Positions 6,557 to 13,769 of a stretch of DNA of 16,319 nt are shown here, piece after piece. The notes below the pieces were generated by a model that was not told the origin of the DNA, did not search any database, and saw only the letters and a list, made by a program, of their open reading frames with translations. Source of the stretch: Methanobrevibacter sp. GTDB lineage: Archaea; Methanobacteriota; Methanobacteria; Methanobacteriales; Methanobacteriaceae. A program made the position numbers and the translations under genes. Positions within the stretch are counted from its first letter, which is position 1. Each line of letters begins with the position of its first letter. The stretch covers positions 1 through 16,319 of the forward strand of contig JAEEWY010000011.1 in assembly GCA_016291275.1 (NCBI GenBank), read 5' to 3'.

Positions 6557-7342
6557 TTATACAAACTTATTCTCAAATTCTATTAATACATCCAAAAGAT
6601 CATCAGATAACCTATTAATTGATTTTGAGTGAATATCATTTGGAACTTCCCAGAATGCAGATGCAATTCCTCCTGCAATAGCAGCCATTGTATCTGCATC
6701 TCCACCTAAGGAAATGCAATTTCTAATTGTATCCTCATAATCCCTAGCCTCTAAAAAGCAAATGATAGATTCTGGAACAGACCCTTGACATGATACATCA
6801 AACTTATAGTAAGGCCTTATTTCATCAACTGTCCTACTTAAATCATAATCATATCTTATTTCTATATGGTCTCTGATTTCTTCCTTTGAGGATCCAAGTT
6901 TTGCCAAATAGATAGCATCTGCAGTGGCTAATGCCCCCTTGATTCCTTCCGGATGATTATGGGTTACTTCCGCGGAAATCCTTGCCAACTTTTGAACTTC
7001 CTCCAAGGAGTCTCCAACCCATGCAACAGGAGAAACCCTCATTGCTGAACCGTTCCCCCAACTCTTATAAGGCTCTGGATTTTCAGTCCTCAGCCAATTG
7101 TTGAACATTCTGCCATATCCTCCTTTAGGATACCTGTGTCCAAAGTTTTGAAGTTGCTTAACCAATTCCTCTTTTGAATTCTTATCATTGAGTAGCCATT
7201 GGGCTACAGCAAGTGTCATGATTGAATCATCTGTAAATGAAGAATTTTTTTTAAAAAGAGAGAATTCCTTAGTCTTGATAGGATGGAACTCATAAACGGA
7301 ACCTATAATATCTCCTGCGATTGCACCAATAATTCCTTTCAT
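6557..7342 (-). CDS. ADP-ribosylglycohydrolase (DraG/ADP-ribosyl hydrolase family)
   Basis: Predicted metal-dependent hydrolase that removes ADP-ribose from a protein or other acceptor. All ligand motifs of the all-alpha DraG family are present in its 261 residues: the GAIAGDIIGS start (6-15), TDDS at 37-40, GNGSAMR at 96-102, THNHPEG at 127-133 and GGDADT at 213-218, whose aspartates hold the paired metal ions. The ATG at 7342 follows a run of five G (7349-7353) by six bases, an unusual ribosome binding site compared with GGTGA elsewhere. It diverges from the flavoprotein gene and is followed by the DUF1810 gene. No nitrogenase or DraT gene is in the window, so control of dinitrogenase reductase should not be assumed. 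The acceptor cannot be read from sequence. Confidence 0.9.
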   Translation of the reverse strand: MKGIIGAIAGDIIGSVYEFHPIKTKEFSLFKKNSSFTDDSIMTLAVAQWLLNDKNSKEELVKQLQNFGHRYPKGGYGRMFNNWLRTENPEPYKSWGNGSAMRVSPVAWVGDSLEEVQKLARISAEVTHNHPEGIKGALATADAIYLAKLGSSKEEIRDHIEIRYDYDLSRTVDEIRPYYKFDVSCQGSVPESIICFLEARDYEDTIRNCISLGGDADTMAAIAGGIASAFWEVPNDIHSKSINRLSDDLLDVLIEFENKFV

Positions 7343-7382
7343 ATTTTACCCCCATATTATTATATACTATAATTATGAACTC

Positions 7383-7398
7383 CGTTACTTATAAAAAT
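7383..7398 (-). promoter_or_regulatory. Predicted promoter of the ADP-ribosylglycohydrolase gene
   Basis: On the minus strand TTTTTATAAGTAA resembles an archaeal TATA box. Transcription would start about 25 nt further on, leaving a leader of about 25 nt that contains the G-run ribosome binding site. Confidence 0.45.
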
Positions 7399-7411
7399 AT
7401 CTAATAAGTAT

Positions 7412-7457
7412 AAAAAAAGATTCAAAAGTACCAAAAGTATCAAAAAAGTATCAAAAA
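7412..7457. repeat. Phased A-tracts (five, about 10 bp apart)
   Basis: A-runs at 7412-7418, 7424-7427, 7433-7436, 7442-7447 and 7453-7457 are centred 9-10.5 bp apart. Four lie in imperfect repeats of (T)CAAAAGTA. A-tracts in helical phase bend DNA, and this block sits between the two divergent promoters. Confidence 0.5.
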
Positions 7458-7477
7458 TAATATAATCCAAAAAGCAA

Positions 7478-7487
7478 TTTTTATAAA
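7478..7487 (+). promoter_or_regulatory. TATA box of the flavodoxin-fold gene
   Basis: TTTTTATAAA is centred about 40 nt before the ATG. Transcription starting about 25 nt downstream would give a leader of about 15-20 nt that carries the AAGGTGG ribosome binding site (7513-7519). Confidence 0.55.
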
Positions 7488-7523
7488 GCTCATTATAAAT
7501 AGTATTTATAAGAAGGTGGAAAG

Positions 7524-8138
7524 ATGAAAACTATTGTAATTAATGCAGATCCTAAAATCAAACAGGAAATCGGAAAACTACTGAAATCCGCTGCTGAAGG
7601 TGCGGAATCTGTAGGCAGTGAAGTTGAATACTTTGATTTGTACAAAATTGATATGAAAGGTTGCATGCTTTGTTCAATATGTAAAAAGAAAAATAAGGAA
7701 AGCTTCAAATGTTACTGGAGAGACGATTTGTCACCTATAATTGAAAAGATATTGGATGCAGACACTCTTTTAATAGGTTCCCAAATCTTCTTCAACGAGC
7801 CAACAAGCCATTACAGAGCTTTACTTGAAAGACTCATATACTGTATCGTTTCATATGACAGAAATTATTATTACAAAGGTAAAGTCAATGTAGGCATCTT
7901 CTATAGTGTAATCTCTCCAAAGGAACATTTTGAAAAATCAGTTCGACCTTCTCTTAAGTCAACAGAAGATTTATTTAAAATGTTAAATGGAAAAGTAAAG
8001 GTTTACGCATCATATAAAGGCTTGAGAAGTCAAAGAAAATCTGATGATCAAATCAAAGAAAAGGAAAAAGAATTTGAAATTGATTTAAAAAATGCATTTG
8101 AAATAGGTGCTGAATTAAGTAAAAACAATGAGGAATGA
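7524..8138 (+). CDS. Flavodoxin-fold NAD(P)H-dependent FMN reductase / iron-sulfur flavoprotein-like protein
   Basis: A predicted cytoplasmic flavoprotein of 204 residues. The fold is suggested by the N-terminal strand KTIVINADP, a central cysteine cluster GCMLCSIC, and ADTLLIGSQIFFNEPTSHYR near 76-95, which matches the 'PTS...K' flavin-edge region of NADPH-dependent FMN reductases. Cysteines at 47, 50, 53 and 63 give CX2CX2CX9C, close to the [4Fe-4S] motif of archaeal iron-sulfur flavoproteins but with a wider last gap. The usual GSPR..GNT phosphate loop is replaced by NADPKIKQEIG, so FMN binding may be altered. The C-terminus is a charged helix rich in Lys and Glu. Start by ATG after a strong AAGGTGG. 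Its partner is unknown; the gene stands alone between divergent and convergent neighbours. Confidence 0.75.
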   Translation: MKTIVINADPKIKQEIGKLLKSAAEGAESVGSEVEYFDLYKIDMKGCMLCSICKKKNKESFKCYWRDDLSPIIEKILDADTLLIGSQIFFNEPTSHYRALLERLIYCIVSYDRNYYYKGKVNVGIFYSVISPKEHFEKSVRPSLKSTEDLFKMLNGKVKVYASYKGLRSQRKSDDQIKEKEKEFEIDLKNAFEIGAELSKNNEE

Positions 8139-8175
8139 GTTAAAAAAAGTAAAAAATATTAAATCAAATAAAAAT

Positions 8176-8215
8176 AAAAAAAAAGTTTTACATGAAAAGC
8201 AATGAACTTTTCATG
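8176..8215 (-). terminator. Intrinsic-type terminator of valS
   Basis: A perfect 9-bp inverted repeat (CATGAAAAG at 8191-8199, CTTTTCATG at 8207-8215, loop of 7) lies past the valS stop. On the minus strand it is followed, after TAAAAC, by nine T (8176-8184). The A-rich DNA toward 8139 adds further U-tracts. In the plus direction there is only a weak equivalent for the convergent flavoprotein gene. Confidence 0.65.
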
Positions 8216-8245
8216 AAATTAAAATTTAAAAGATCTTAAAAGCAA

Positions 8246-11008
8246 TTATCTAATTACTTCTACGATTACACCAAGCTTTTCAGATTGCAAGATATCAACT
8301 TTCTTACCGCTTGCACCTACAATCTCCTTTTTCATCTTTAGGAAATCTTCAGTGATTACACCATCAGCAATAGCTATTTCACCATTTTCAGCTAATTGTT
8401 TAGCTATTTCATCAGGAGCAGTTGATTTGATGAATCCTATAACTTGACCAGCATTCTTCTTAAAGGTTGGTCCAATCTTACTCATGTCCGGTTCAATTTC
8501 AATGACCTTCTCATGAACTTCAGGTTTACCTGTGGTAACTTGGAAGTTTTGGATTTTTAAAGTACCTTTAATGTCATCTGCAAAGTATTCAAATACATCT
8601 TTCAAGTCTTCTGTCTTTTCATTCAAGTAAACAGTTGCACTTTCCACATCTGCATTCAATGGGATTTTGGAAGCGGATTTGAATCTTCTAACCTCACCAA
8701 TGAGTTCAATAGCTAAGTCCCCATCCTCTTCCACTTGAGTGGAATCTAATTTAGGATCGATTTCAGGCCAAAGCTCATTGTGAATGCTTCCTTCATGGCC
8801 AAAGTATTGGTAAACCTCTTCTGCGAAGAATGGTGCAATTGGAGCGAGCAATTTCAAAGTGTCTTCAATTACAGTTCTAAGAGTGTATTTAGCTGCAATT
8901 CTAGACTCTTCACTAATATCATCATTGTATAATCTGTATTTTACCGCTTCAATGTATTCATCACAGAAATCATGCCATACGAACTGTTCAATTGTATTGA
9001 CAGCAATGCTGTAATTATAATCATAAAATGCTTCATCTACAATCTTATTGACTTTATTGAGCTTTGCAAAGATCCATGTATCCATTGGATTCAAGTTTGC
9101 TTTAATAGCCTCAATATCTCCACTTAAAGCCTTTTCAGACTCTTCATCAAAGATGTGCATACTAATGAATCTGAATGCATTCCAGAATTTTCTAATGAAT
9201 TTATAACCATGCTTGATGTTTTTCCAATCAAATGCAACATCAGAACCAGGTACACTGTTAGCAGCCCATAATCTTAAAGGATCTGCGCCATATTCTGAAA
9301 TAACCTCTTCAGGGCCAGTTACGTTTCCACGGGATTTACTCATTTTGTAACCGTCTTCACCGAATACCATACCATTGATTACAATGTCATCAAATGGCTT
9401 TTGACCGGTTAATGCTAAACAACGGAGAGTTGTATAGAAAGCCCAAGTCCTAATGATATCGTGTCCTTGTGGACGAATGCTTGATGGGAAAATGTCTTCC
9501 CAACCAGGATTTGGCCAGTTTGCAACAGAAAGTGGAGAAATGGAACTGTCCATCCAAGTATCCAATACGTCTTCTTCTCCAATAAATTCAGTGCATCCGC
9601 ATTCACATGCATGTTTTGGTTTGTCTACTGTTGGGTCTATTGGCAATTGGTCTTCATCAGGCAACATAACCTTACCACATTCCTTACAGTACCATACAGG
9701 AATAGGGGTTGCAAACAATCTTTGTCTTGAAATACACCAATCCCATTCCATGGAATCTGCCCAATTCAATAAACGGCTTTCCATATGTTCTGGAACCCAA
9801 CGCATTTCATTTGAAGCCTTTTTACTTTCATCAATCATTTTTGTTACAGCTACAAACCATTGCTTTTTAACCAAAATCTCGATAGGGGTCTTACATCTCC
9901 AACATTGGCCTACATTTTGGTCAACTTCTTCCTGCTTGGTTAGGTAACCTTCAGCTTTCAAGTCTTCTATGGTTTGCTTTTTAGCATCAGGAAGTTCCAT
10001 ACCTTCGTATCTTCCTGCAGCTTCAGTGAGTATTCCTTGTTCAGAAATAGCTTCAATGACATCCAAGTCATATTTGTTTACCCAAGCAACGTCAGTCTTA
10101 TCCCCAAAAGTACAAATCATTACTGCACCAGTACCGTATTCCATATCTACCTCTTCATCGGCAATGATCTTTACCTTTTGACCAGATAAAGGAACTTCAA
10201 CATATTTTCCCAATAATGAGTTGTATCTTTCATCGTCTGGGTGAACTACAACCGCTACACAAGCAGACATAAGCTCAGGACGAGTGGTAGCAATCAATAC
10301 GCCAGGAACGCTTGCATCAGCCTTATCTGGGAAATCAGCATATCTTACATAGGAATTTCCTTCCACATTTGCAAGGACTTCATCAGGAACATCTGCAGGT
10401 GGGAAGTTCACATAGTTCAAGAATGTGGTGTTGTCACTGTATTCAACTTCTGCAAAAGCAATAGCTGTTTCACATCTTGGACACCAGTTTACAGGGTGAA
10501 TTCCTTGATAGATCAATCCTTGATCATACATTTTTAAAAATGATAATTGGGTTCTTTTTCTGTATTCTGGAGTCATGGTAATGTATTCCCTACTCCAATC
10601 CTGTGAGAAACCAACAGAACGCATTTGTCCTCTCATAACTTCAATGTTGTGTGTTGTGAGTTCAGTACACATATCTCTGAACTCCGCTCTTGTAACATCA
10701 TTCTTTTTAATGTTATGGGTTTCTTCAACTTTTACTTCAGTAGGGAGACCATGACAGTCCCAACCTTGTGGGAACAATACATCCATACCTTTTTCTCTTC
10801 TGTATCTTGCATTGAAGTCCATATAAGCCCAGTTAAGGATGTGGCCCATATGGAGCAATCCAGTTGGATAAGGTGGTGGAGTATCTATAATGTATCTTGG
10901 TCTGGTTCCATCACCAATAAATTTATAAACTTCATCATCTTCCCATTTTTTCTGCCATTTTTCTTCGTTTTTATGGTCATAATCTTTAGGAATTTCTTTA
11001 TTTGTCAA
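8246..11008 (-). CDS. valS: Valyl-tRNA synthetase, archaeal type
   Basis: Class I aminoacyl-tRNA synthetase that charges tRNA-Val and edits mischarged threonine. Numbered from the chosen start (920 residues), the HIGH signature is HMGH at 53-56 after PPPYPTGLL, and the KMSKS loop is at 555-559. The editing domain lies between them (TTRPELMSACVAVVVHPDD). Cysteine pairs in NWCPRCET, QCWRCKT, WYCKECGK and ACECGC probably bind zinc. The frame can be extended by 24 residues to an ATG at 11080, but that leader is hydrophobic and unlike the family. A TTG at 11006-11008 lies six bases after a strong GGAGG (11015-11019) and leads straight into TNKEIPKDYDHK, so TTG is taken as the start. It is monocistronic, with a hairpin/U-tract terminator. 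Confidence 0.95.
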   Translation of the reverse strand: MTNKEIPKDYDHKNEEKWQKKWEDDEVYKFIGDGTRPRYIIDTPPPYPTGLLHMGHILNWAYMDFNARYRREKGMDVLFPQGWDCHGLPTEVKVEETHNIKKNDVTRAEFRDMCTELTTHNIEVMRGQMRSVGFSQDWSREYITMTPEYRKRTQLSFLKMYDQGLIYQGIHPVNWCPRCETAIAFAEVEYSDNTTFLNYVNFPPADVPDEVLANVEGNSYVRYADFPDKADASVPGVLIATTRPELMSACVAVVVHPDDERYNSLLGKYVEVPLSGQKVKIIADEEVDMEYGTGAVMICTFGDKTDVAWVNKYDLDVIEAISEQGILTEAAGRYEGMELPDAKKQTIEDLKAEGYLTKQEEVDQNVGQCWRCKTPIEILVKKQWFVAVTKMIDESKKASNEMRWVPEHMESRLLNWADSMEWDWCISRQRLFATPIPVWYCKECGKVMLPDEDQLPIDPTVDKPKHACECGCTEFIGEEDVLDTWMDSSISPLSVANWPNPGWEDIFPSSIRPQGHDIIRTWAFYTTLRCLALTGQKPFDDIVINGMVFGEDGYKMSKSRGNVTGPEEVISEYGADPLRLWAANSVPGSDVAFDWKNIKHGYKFIRKFWNAFRFISMHIFDEESEKALSGDIEAIKANLNPMDTWIFAKLNKVNKIVDEAFYDYNYSIAVNTIEQFVWHDFCDEYIEAVKYRLYNDDISEESRIAAKYTLRTVIEDTLKLLAPIAPFFAEEVYQYFGHEGSIHNELWPEIDPKLDSTQVEEDGDLAIELIGEVRRFKSASKIPLNADVESATVYLNEKTEDLKDVFEYFADDIKGTLKIQNFQVTTGKPEVHEKVIEIEPDMSKIGPTFKKNAGQVIGFIKSTAPDEIAKQLAENGEIAIADGVITEDFLKMKKEIVGASGKKVDILQSEKLGVIVEVIR

Positions 11009-11100
11009 AATATTCCTCCAAATAGAATGAATAATAAAAATAATTAAATAAAAATGTAATCTTCGAAACTTCAATTTCAAAATAAAACATTCTAATTTAA

Positions 11101-11160
11101 TATTTATTAAAAGTATTTATTAAATATTGTTGTAAATTATAAGAATTTTATAAATTCGGA
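11101..11160 (-). promoter_or_regulatory. Predicted valS promoter (BRE and TATA)
   Basis: On the minus strand CCGAA followed by TTTATAAAA (about 11145-11159) fits an archaeal BRE plus TATA box. It predicts a valS leader of about 115 nt. Just downstream in the direction of valS lies an 11-bp direct repeat, TATTTATTAAA at 11101-11111 and 11114-11124, near the expected start of transcription. Confidence 0.45.
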
Positions 11161-11224
11161 AATAATTTTTAATTTTAATCTTAAAAACAATAATTATATA
11201 ATAAATAATAGACAAAAAGAAACA

Positions 11225-11235
11225 TAGTATATAAC
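11225..11235 (+). promoter_or_regulatory. TATA box of the small membrane protein gene
   Basis: TAGTATATAAC is centred about 41 nt before the ATG at 11271. Transcription about 25 nt downstream leaves a short leader carrying the AGAGGTGAC ribosome binding site. The arrangement looks like a strong independent promoter. Confidence 0.5.
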
Positions 11236-11270
11236 TAACTTTCAAAAATTAATATTAAAGAGGTGACAAA

Positions 11271-11627
11271 ATGCAACTATTATGGTTTTATGTAGCTATT
11301 GTACTTGCTATAAGTGATGAAGTTCATAGCAGACTTGTTTGGGACTATGTAAGAGACTTCTACATAATATTTGGTGGTGTAGTTAGCAGTTCATTAGACT
11401 CTGTAATGGAAGCATGGATTGTTCATGAAGCATTAGAAGCACTATTCCATTTTATTTTCGTGTCTTGTGTATTTTTCTCATTGAAAGTGGGATTTTTAGC
11501 AGCATTAATACATTTCTTATTGGATGTAAGTCATTCAATTGCAATTAGACATATGCCATGGTTACCTCATAGAGCATTACACTTTGTTTTTGAATCTTTA
11601 TTCTTTATAGCCGTATTCGGATTATAA
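11271..11627 (+). CDS. Small histidine-rich integral membrane protein, function unknown
   Basis: I do not recognise this family. The protein has 118 residues and is mostly hydrophobic, with likely membrane segments near 2-15, 57-80 and 104-118, and possibly one near 30-41. It has eight histidines (19, 52, 60, 81, 88, 94, 100, 104), several paired with acids: HEALEALFH at 52-60, HFLLDVSH at 81-88 and HRALHFVFE at 100-108. Such spacing in or near the membrane could bind a metal or haem, but this is inference. The start is firm: AGAGGTGAC stands four bases before the ATG. It lies between divergent valS and co-directional pheT, 141 nt upstream of the latter, with its own TATA box. Conserved presence in related methanogens is plausible but not testable here. 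Confidence 0.75.
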   Translation: MQLLWFYVAIVLAISDEVHSRLVWDYVRDFYIIFGGVVSSSLDSVMEAWIVHEALEALFHFIFVSCVFFSLKVGFLAALIHFLLDVSHSIAIRHMPWLPHRALHFVFESLFFIAVFGL

Positions 11628-11735
11628 GGAATAATTTCTATTTTTAATTGATTCTGAGATAACTCTATGATTGATTGGAAATAGCTTAATTAAATTAAAA
11701 TTTAAATTAAACTTAAAAATTAACTTAAATAATAC

Positions 11736-11751
11736 TTATAAAATTTTATAA
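11736..11751. promoter_or_regulatory. Symmetric double TATA element before pheT
   Basis: TTATAAAATTTTATAA is a 16-bp perfect palindrome containing a TATA-like box on each strand. It is only 18-33 nt before the pheT ATG. A start of transcription 25 nt downstream would fall at or beside the AGGAG ribosome binding site (11759-11763), so it may instead be a regulator site, with pheT also read from upstream. Confidence 0.4.
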
Positions 11752-11768
11752 AGAGATTAGGAGATAAT

Positions 11769-13421
11769 ATGCCTGTAATTACATTTAAATATCAAGATTT
11801 AAAGGATTTAGGTATTGATATGGAAAAAGATGAGCTTATCGATACCTTACCTATGATGGCAAGTGATATTGAAGATTATGATGATGAGGAAATTAAAGTA
11901 GAATTCTTCCCAAATCGTCCAGATAACTTATCTGTTGAAGGAGTGGCAAGATCATTTAAAGGATTCTTAGGAATGGAAACCGGACTTCCAAAATATGAGA
12001 TTGAACCATCCGGAGAGAAAGTTTATGTAAGTCCAGAAGTTGCAGAAATCAGACCTTACATCAGATTCGCAAGGATAGAGGGAGTAGACTTCACAGGAGA
12101 TAAGATCAAATACATCATGGACTTCCAGGAAAACCTTCACTGGGTAATTGGAAGAGACCGTAAGAAAGTGGCAATTGGTGTCCATAACGCCGATGTCATA
12201 AGCGGACCATACAAGTACATTGCAACTCCAAAAGACGAAAATGCATTTGTTCCTCTTGAAATGGATGAGGAAATGACTCCTGATGAAATATTGAAAGATC
12301 ATGCAAAAGGAGAAAAATATGCTCATTTGATTGATAAGTTCGACAAGTATCCTCTCATTATTGATAAGGATGAACAGGTATTGTCAATGCCTCCAATCAT
12401 CAATGGAGAATTAACCAAGCTTAAGGAAGACACAACAAACATCATTGTTGATGTAACTGGAACTGATGAAAGAGCGGTTGAACAATCCTTAAACATTCTC
12501 TGTGCATCATTTGCTGAAGTTGGAGGAAAAGTGAAATCCATGGAAGTGATTTATGAAGATGAAACTATCATCTGCCCTGATTTCACTCCAAAAGTAAGAA
12601 ATGTTCACGTTGATTTAACCAATGAATTGATTGGCGGAACCGATTTAACTGCTGAAGACATTAAAGGATTGCTTGAAAAGGCAAGATTTGATGCTAACAT
12701 CATTAACGATAACGAATTGGAAGTGCTTATTCCACCTTACAGAGTTGACATATTGCACGAAGTGGATATTGTTGAAAACATTACCATCCAATACCATATC
12801 AATGCAGTTGAAGCAAAATTACCTGACATCGTTACTGTAGCAAGTGAAGATAACTGGTTTAAAGGTGAAAAGACCATTAGAGAAGTAATGGTAGGTTTAG
12901 GCTTCCAAGAAGTAATGAGCTTAATGTTAACCAGTGAAGAAAGCCAATACGAAAAGATGAATCAGGAAGAGATTGACCATGTTCAAGTTTCCAAACCAAT
13001 TACCATTAGCGGAACCATGATCAGAACCAGTCTTCTCAATAGCTTAATGGAATTCTTGGAAGACAACAAGCATGAAGACCTTCCTCAAAAGATCTTTGAA
13101 ATCGGTGATGTCTTATACATGGATGAGAAATCCGCTAACAAGACAAGACAAGTTAAAAAATTAGCAGGTATGATTTGTCACAGCTCTGCAAACTTCACTG
13201 AAATAAAATCAACCGTTTCCAGCGTGCTTTCCAATTTAGGATACAGCATGGAAATCAGTGATTCAAAGAACACTACTTTTATTCCAGGAAGAGTGGCTGA
13301 TGTCAGTGGTGAATCTAAAAGCGGTAAAATAACTGGATTCTTTGGTGAAATAGCTCCTGAAGTTATTAGAAACTTTGAATTGGAATATCCAGTTATAGCA
13401 TTTGAAATTGAATTCCTCTAA
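11769..13421 (+). CDS. pheT: Phenylalanyl-tRNA synthetase beta subunit, archaeal type
   Basis: Beta chain of the heterotetrameric class II enzyme that charges tRNA-Phe; the alpha chain (pheS) is not in this window. At 550 residues it has the shorter archaeal/eukaryotic architecture rather than the ~800-residue bacterial one with an N-terminal tRNA-binding domain. Recognisable parts: the N-terminal VEFFPNRPDNLSVEGVARS (about 44-62), a central B3/B4-type editing region with PPIINGELTKL near 208-218, a B5-type DNA-binding-like domain ending in VLIPPYRVDILHEVDIVE near 319-336, and a catalytic-like C-terminal domain with QKIFEIGDV and GFFGEIAPEV. Start by ATG five bases after AGGAG. It ends at a hairpin that overlaps its stop codon. 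Confidence 0.93.
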   Translation: MPVITFKYQDLKDLGIDMEKDELIDTLPMMASDIEDYDDEEIKVEFFPNRPDNLSVEGVARSFKGFLGMETGLPKYEIEPSGEKVYVSPEVAEIRPYIRFARIEGVDFTGDKIKYIMDFQENLHWVIGRDRKKVAIGVHNADVISGPYKYIATPKDENAFVPLEMDEEMTPDEILKDHAKGEKYAHLIDKFDKYPLIIDKDEQVLSMPPIINGELTKLKEDTTNIIVDVTGTDERAVEQSLNILCASFAEVGGKVKSMEVIYEDETIICPDFTPKVRNVHVDLTNELIGGTDLTAEDIKGLLEKARFDANIINDNELEVLIPPYRVDILHEVDIVENITIQYHINAVEAKLPDIVTVASEDNWFKGEKTIREVMVGLGFQEVMSLMLTSEESQYEKMNQEEIDHVQVSKPITISGTMIRTSLLNSLMEFLEDNKHEDLPQKIFEIGDVLYMDEKSANKTRQVKKLAGMICHSSANFTEIKSTVSSVLSNLGYSMEISDSKNTTFIPGRVADVSGESKSGKITGFFGEIAPEVIRNFELEYPVIAFEIEFL

Positions 13422-13520
13422 ATGAATTCAATTTATTTTTTCTTTTTTTACTTAATTTATTTACTTATTCTTTACTATTCTATTTTTTATTGCAATTCAT
13501 TTTTAATCTATTTTTAACAA
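13405..13520 (+). terminator. Hairpin overlapping pheT stop plus long U-tract
   Basis: An 11-bp perfect inverted repeat (13405-13415 and 13424-13434, loop of 8) has the pheT stop codon (13419-13421) in its loop. It is followed by about 80 nt of T-rich DNA on the plus strand with several runs of five to seven T. Confidence 0.6.
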
Positions 13521-13527
13521 TTATTAT

Positions 13528-13767
13528 CTATCTTTTCTCTTTATGAGCAGTTATTATTGTATAGCTTGAAGCATTTACAGTGATTATAATCCCATCAACA
13601 TTTACATAATAATTCTTTCCTTTTTTCTCGATTACTGCATTATCCTGCTTTATCTTATCTATGCAGTAAGATACAATATCATCTACATCAACTTCAATGT
13701 TCCTTTTAATTCTATCTACACCCATTTCAGTTGTATGTACCTTATCAAGATTCCTTAAGAGTTCCAT
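13528..13767 (-). CDS. DUF3781 family protein
   Basis: A small soluble protein (79 residues from the chosen start) matching the DUF3781 pattern: LLRNLDKVHTTEMGVDRIKRN, then DVDDIVSYC, a short basic patch KKGKNYYVNVDG, and a C-terminal ITVNASSYTIITAHK. No function of the family is known to me. Its gene follows yjbQ directly: the yjbQ stop TGA overlaps an ATG at 13773. The GGTGA site (13774-13778) is adjacent to that ATG but six bases from the next in-frame ATG at 13767, so 13767 is the better start. Translational coupling to yjbQ is likely, which hints at a shared pathway. Confidence 0.8.
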   Translation of the reverse strand: MELLRNLDKVHTTEMGVDRIKRNIEVDVDDIVSYCIDKIKQDNAVIEKKGKNYYVNVDGIIITVNASSYTIITAHKEKR

Positions 13768-13769
13768 AA

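Noticed and set aside
6333..6632. Plus-strand open frame rich in lysine
   Set aside because: It lies opposite the DUF1810 gene, the U-rich spacer and the hydrolase gene; its Lys/Glu run simply reads the A-rich spacer.
9453..10537. Several plus-strand open frames of 70-164 codons opposite valS
   Set aside because: They are shadows of a strongly conserved coding sequence, with no ribosome binding sites or family resemblance.
10625..11047. 140-codon plus-strand open frame over the valS 5' end
   Set aside because: It overlaps the conserved N-terminal catalytic part of valS, and its protein is a low-quality mix of Phe, Ser and His with no motif.
11640..11700. CTATTT...AAATAG pairing after the small membrane protein gene
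   Set aside because: The arms are only 6 bp and about 45 nt apart, within what AT-rich DNA gives by chance.
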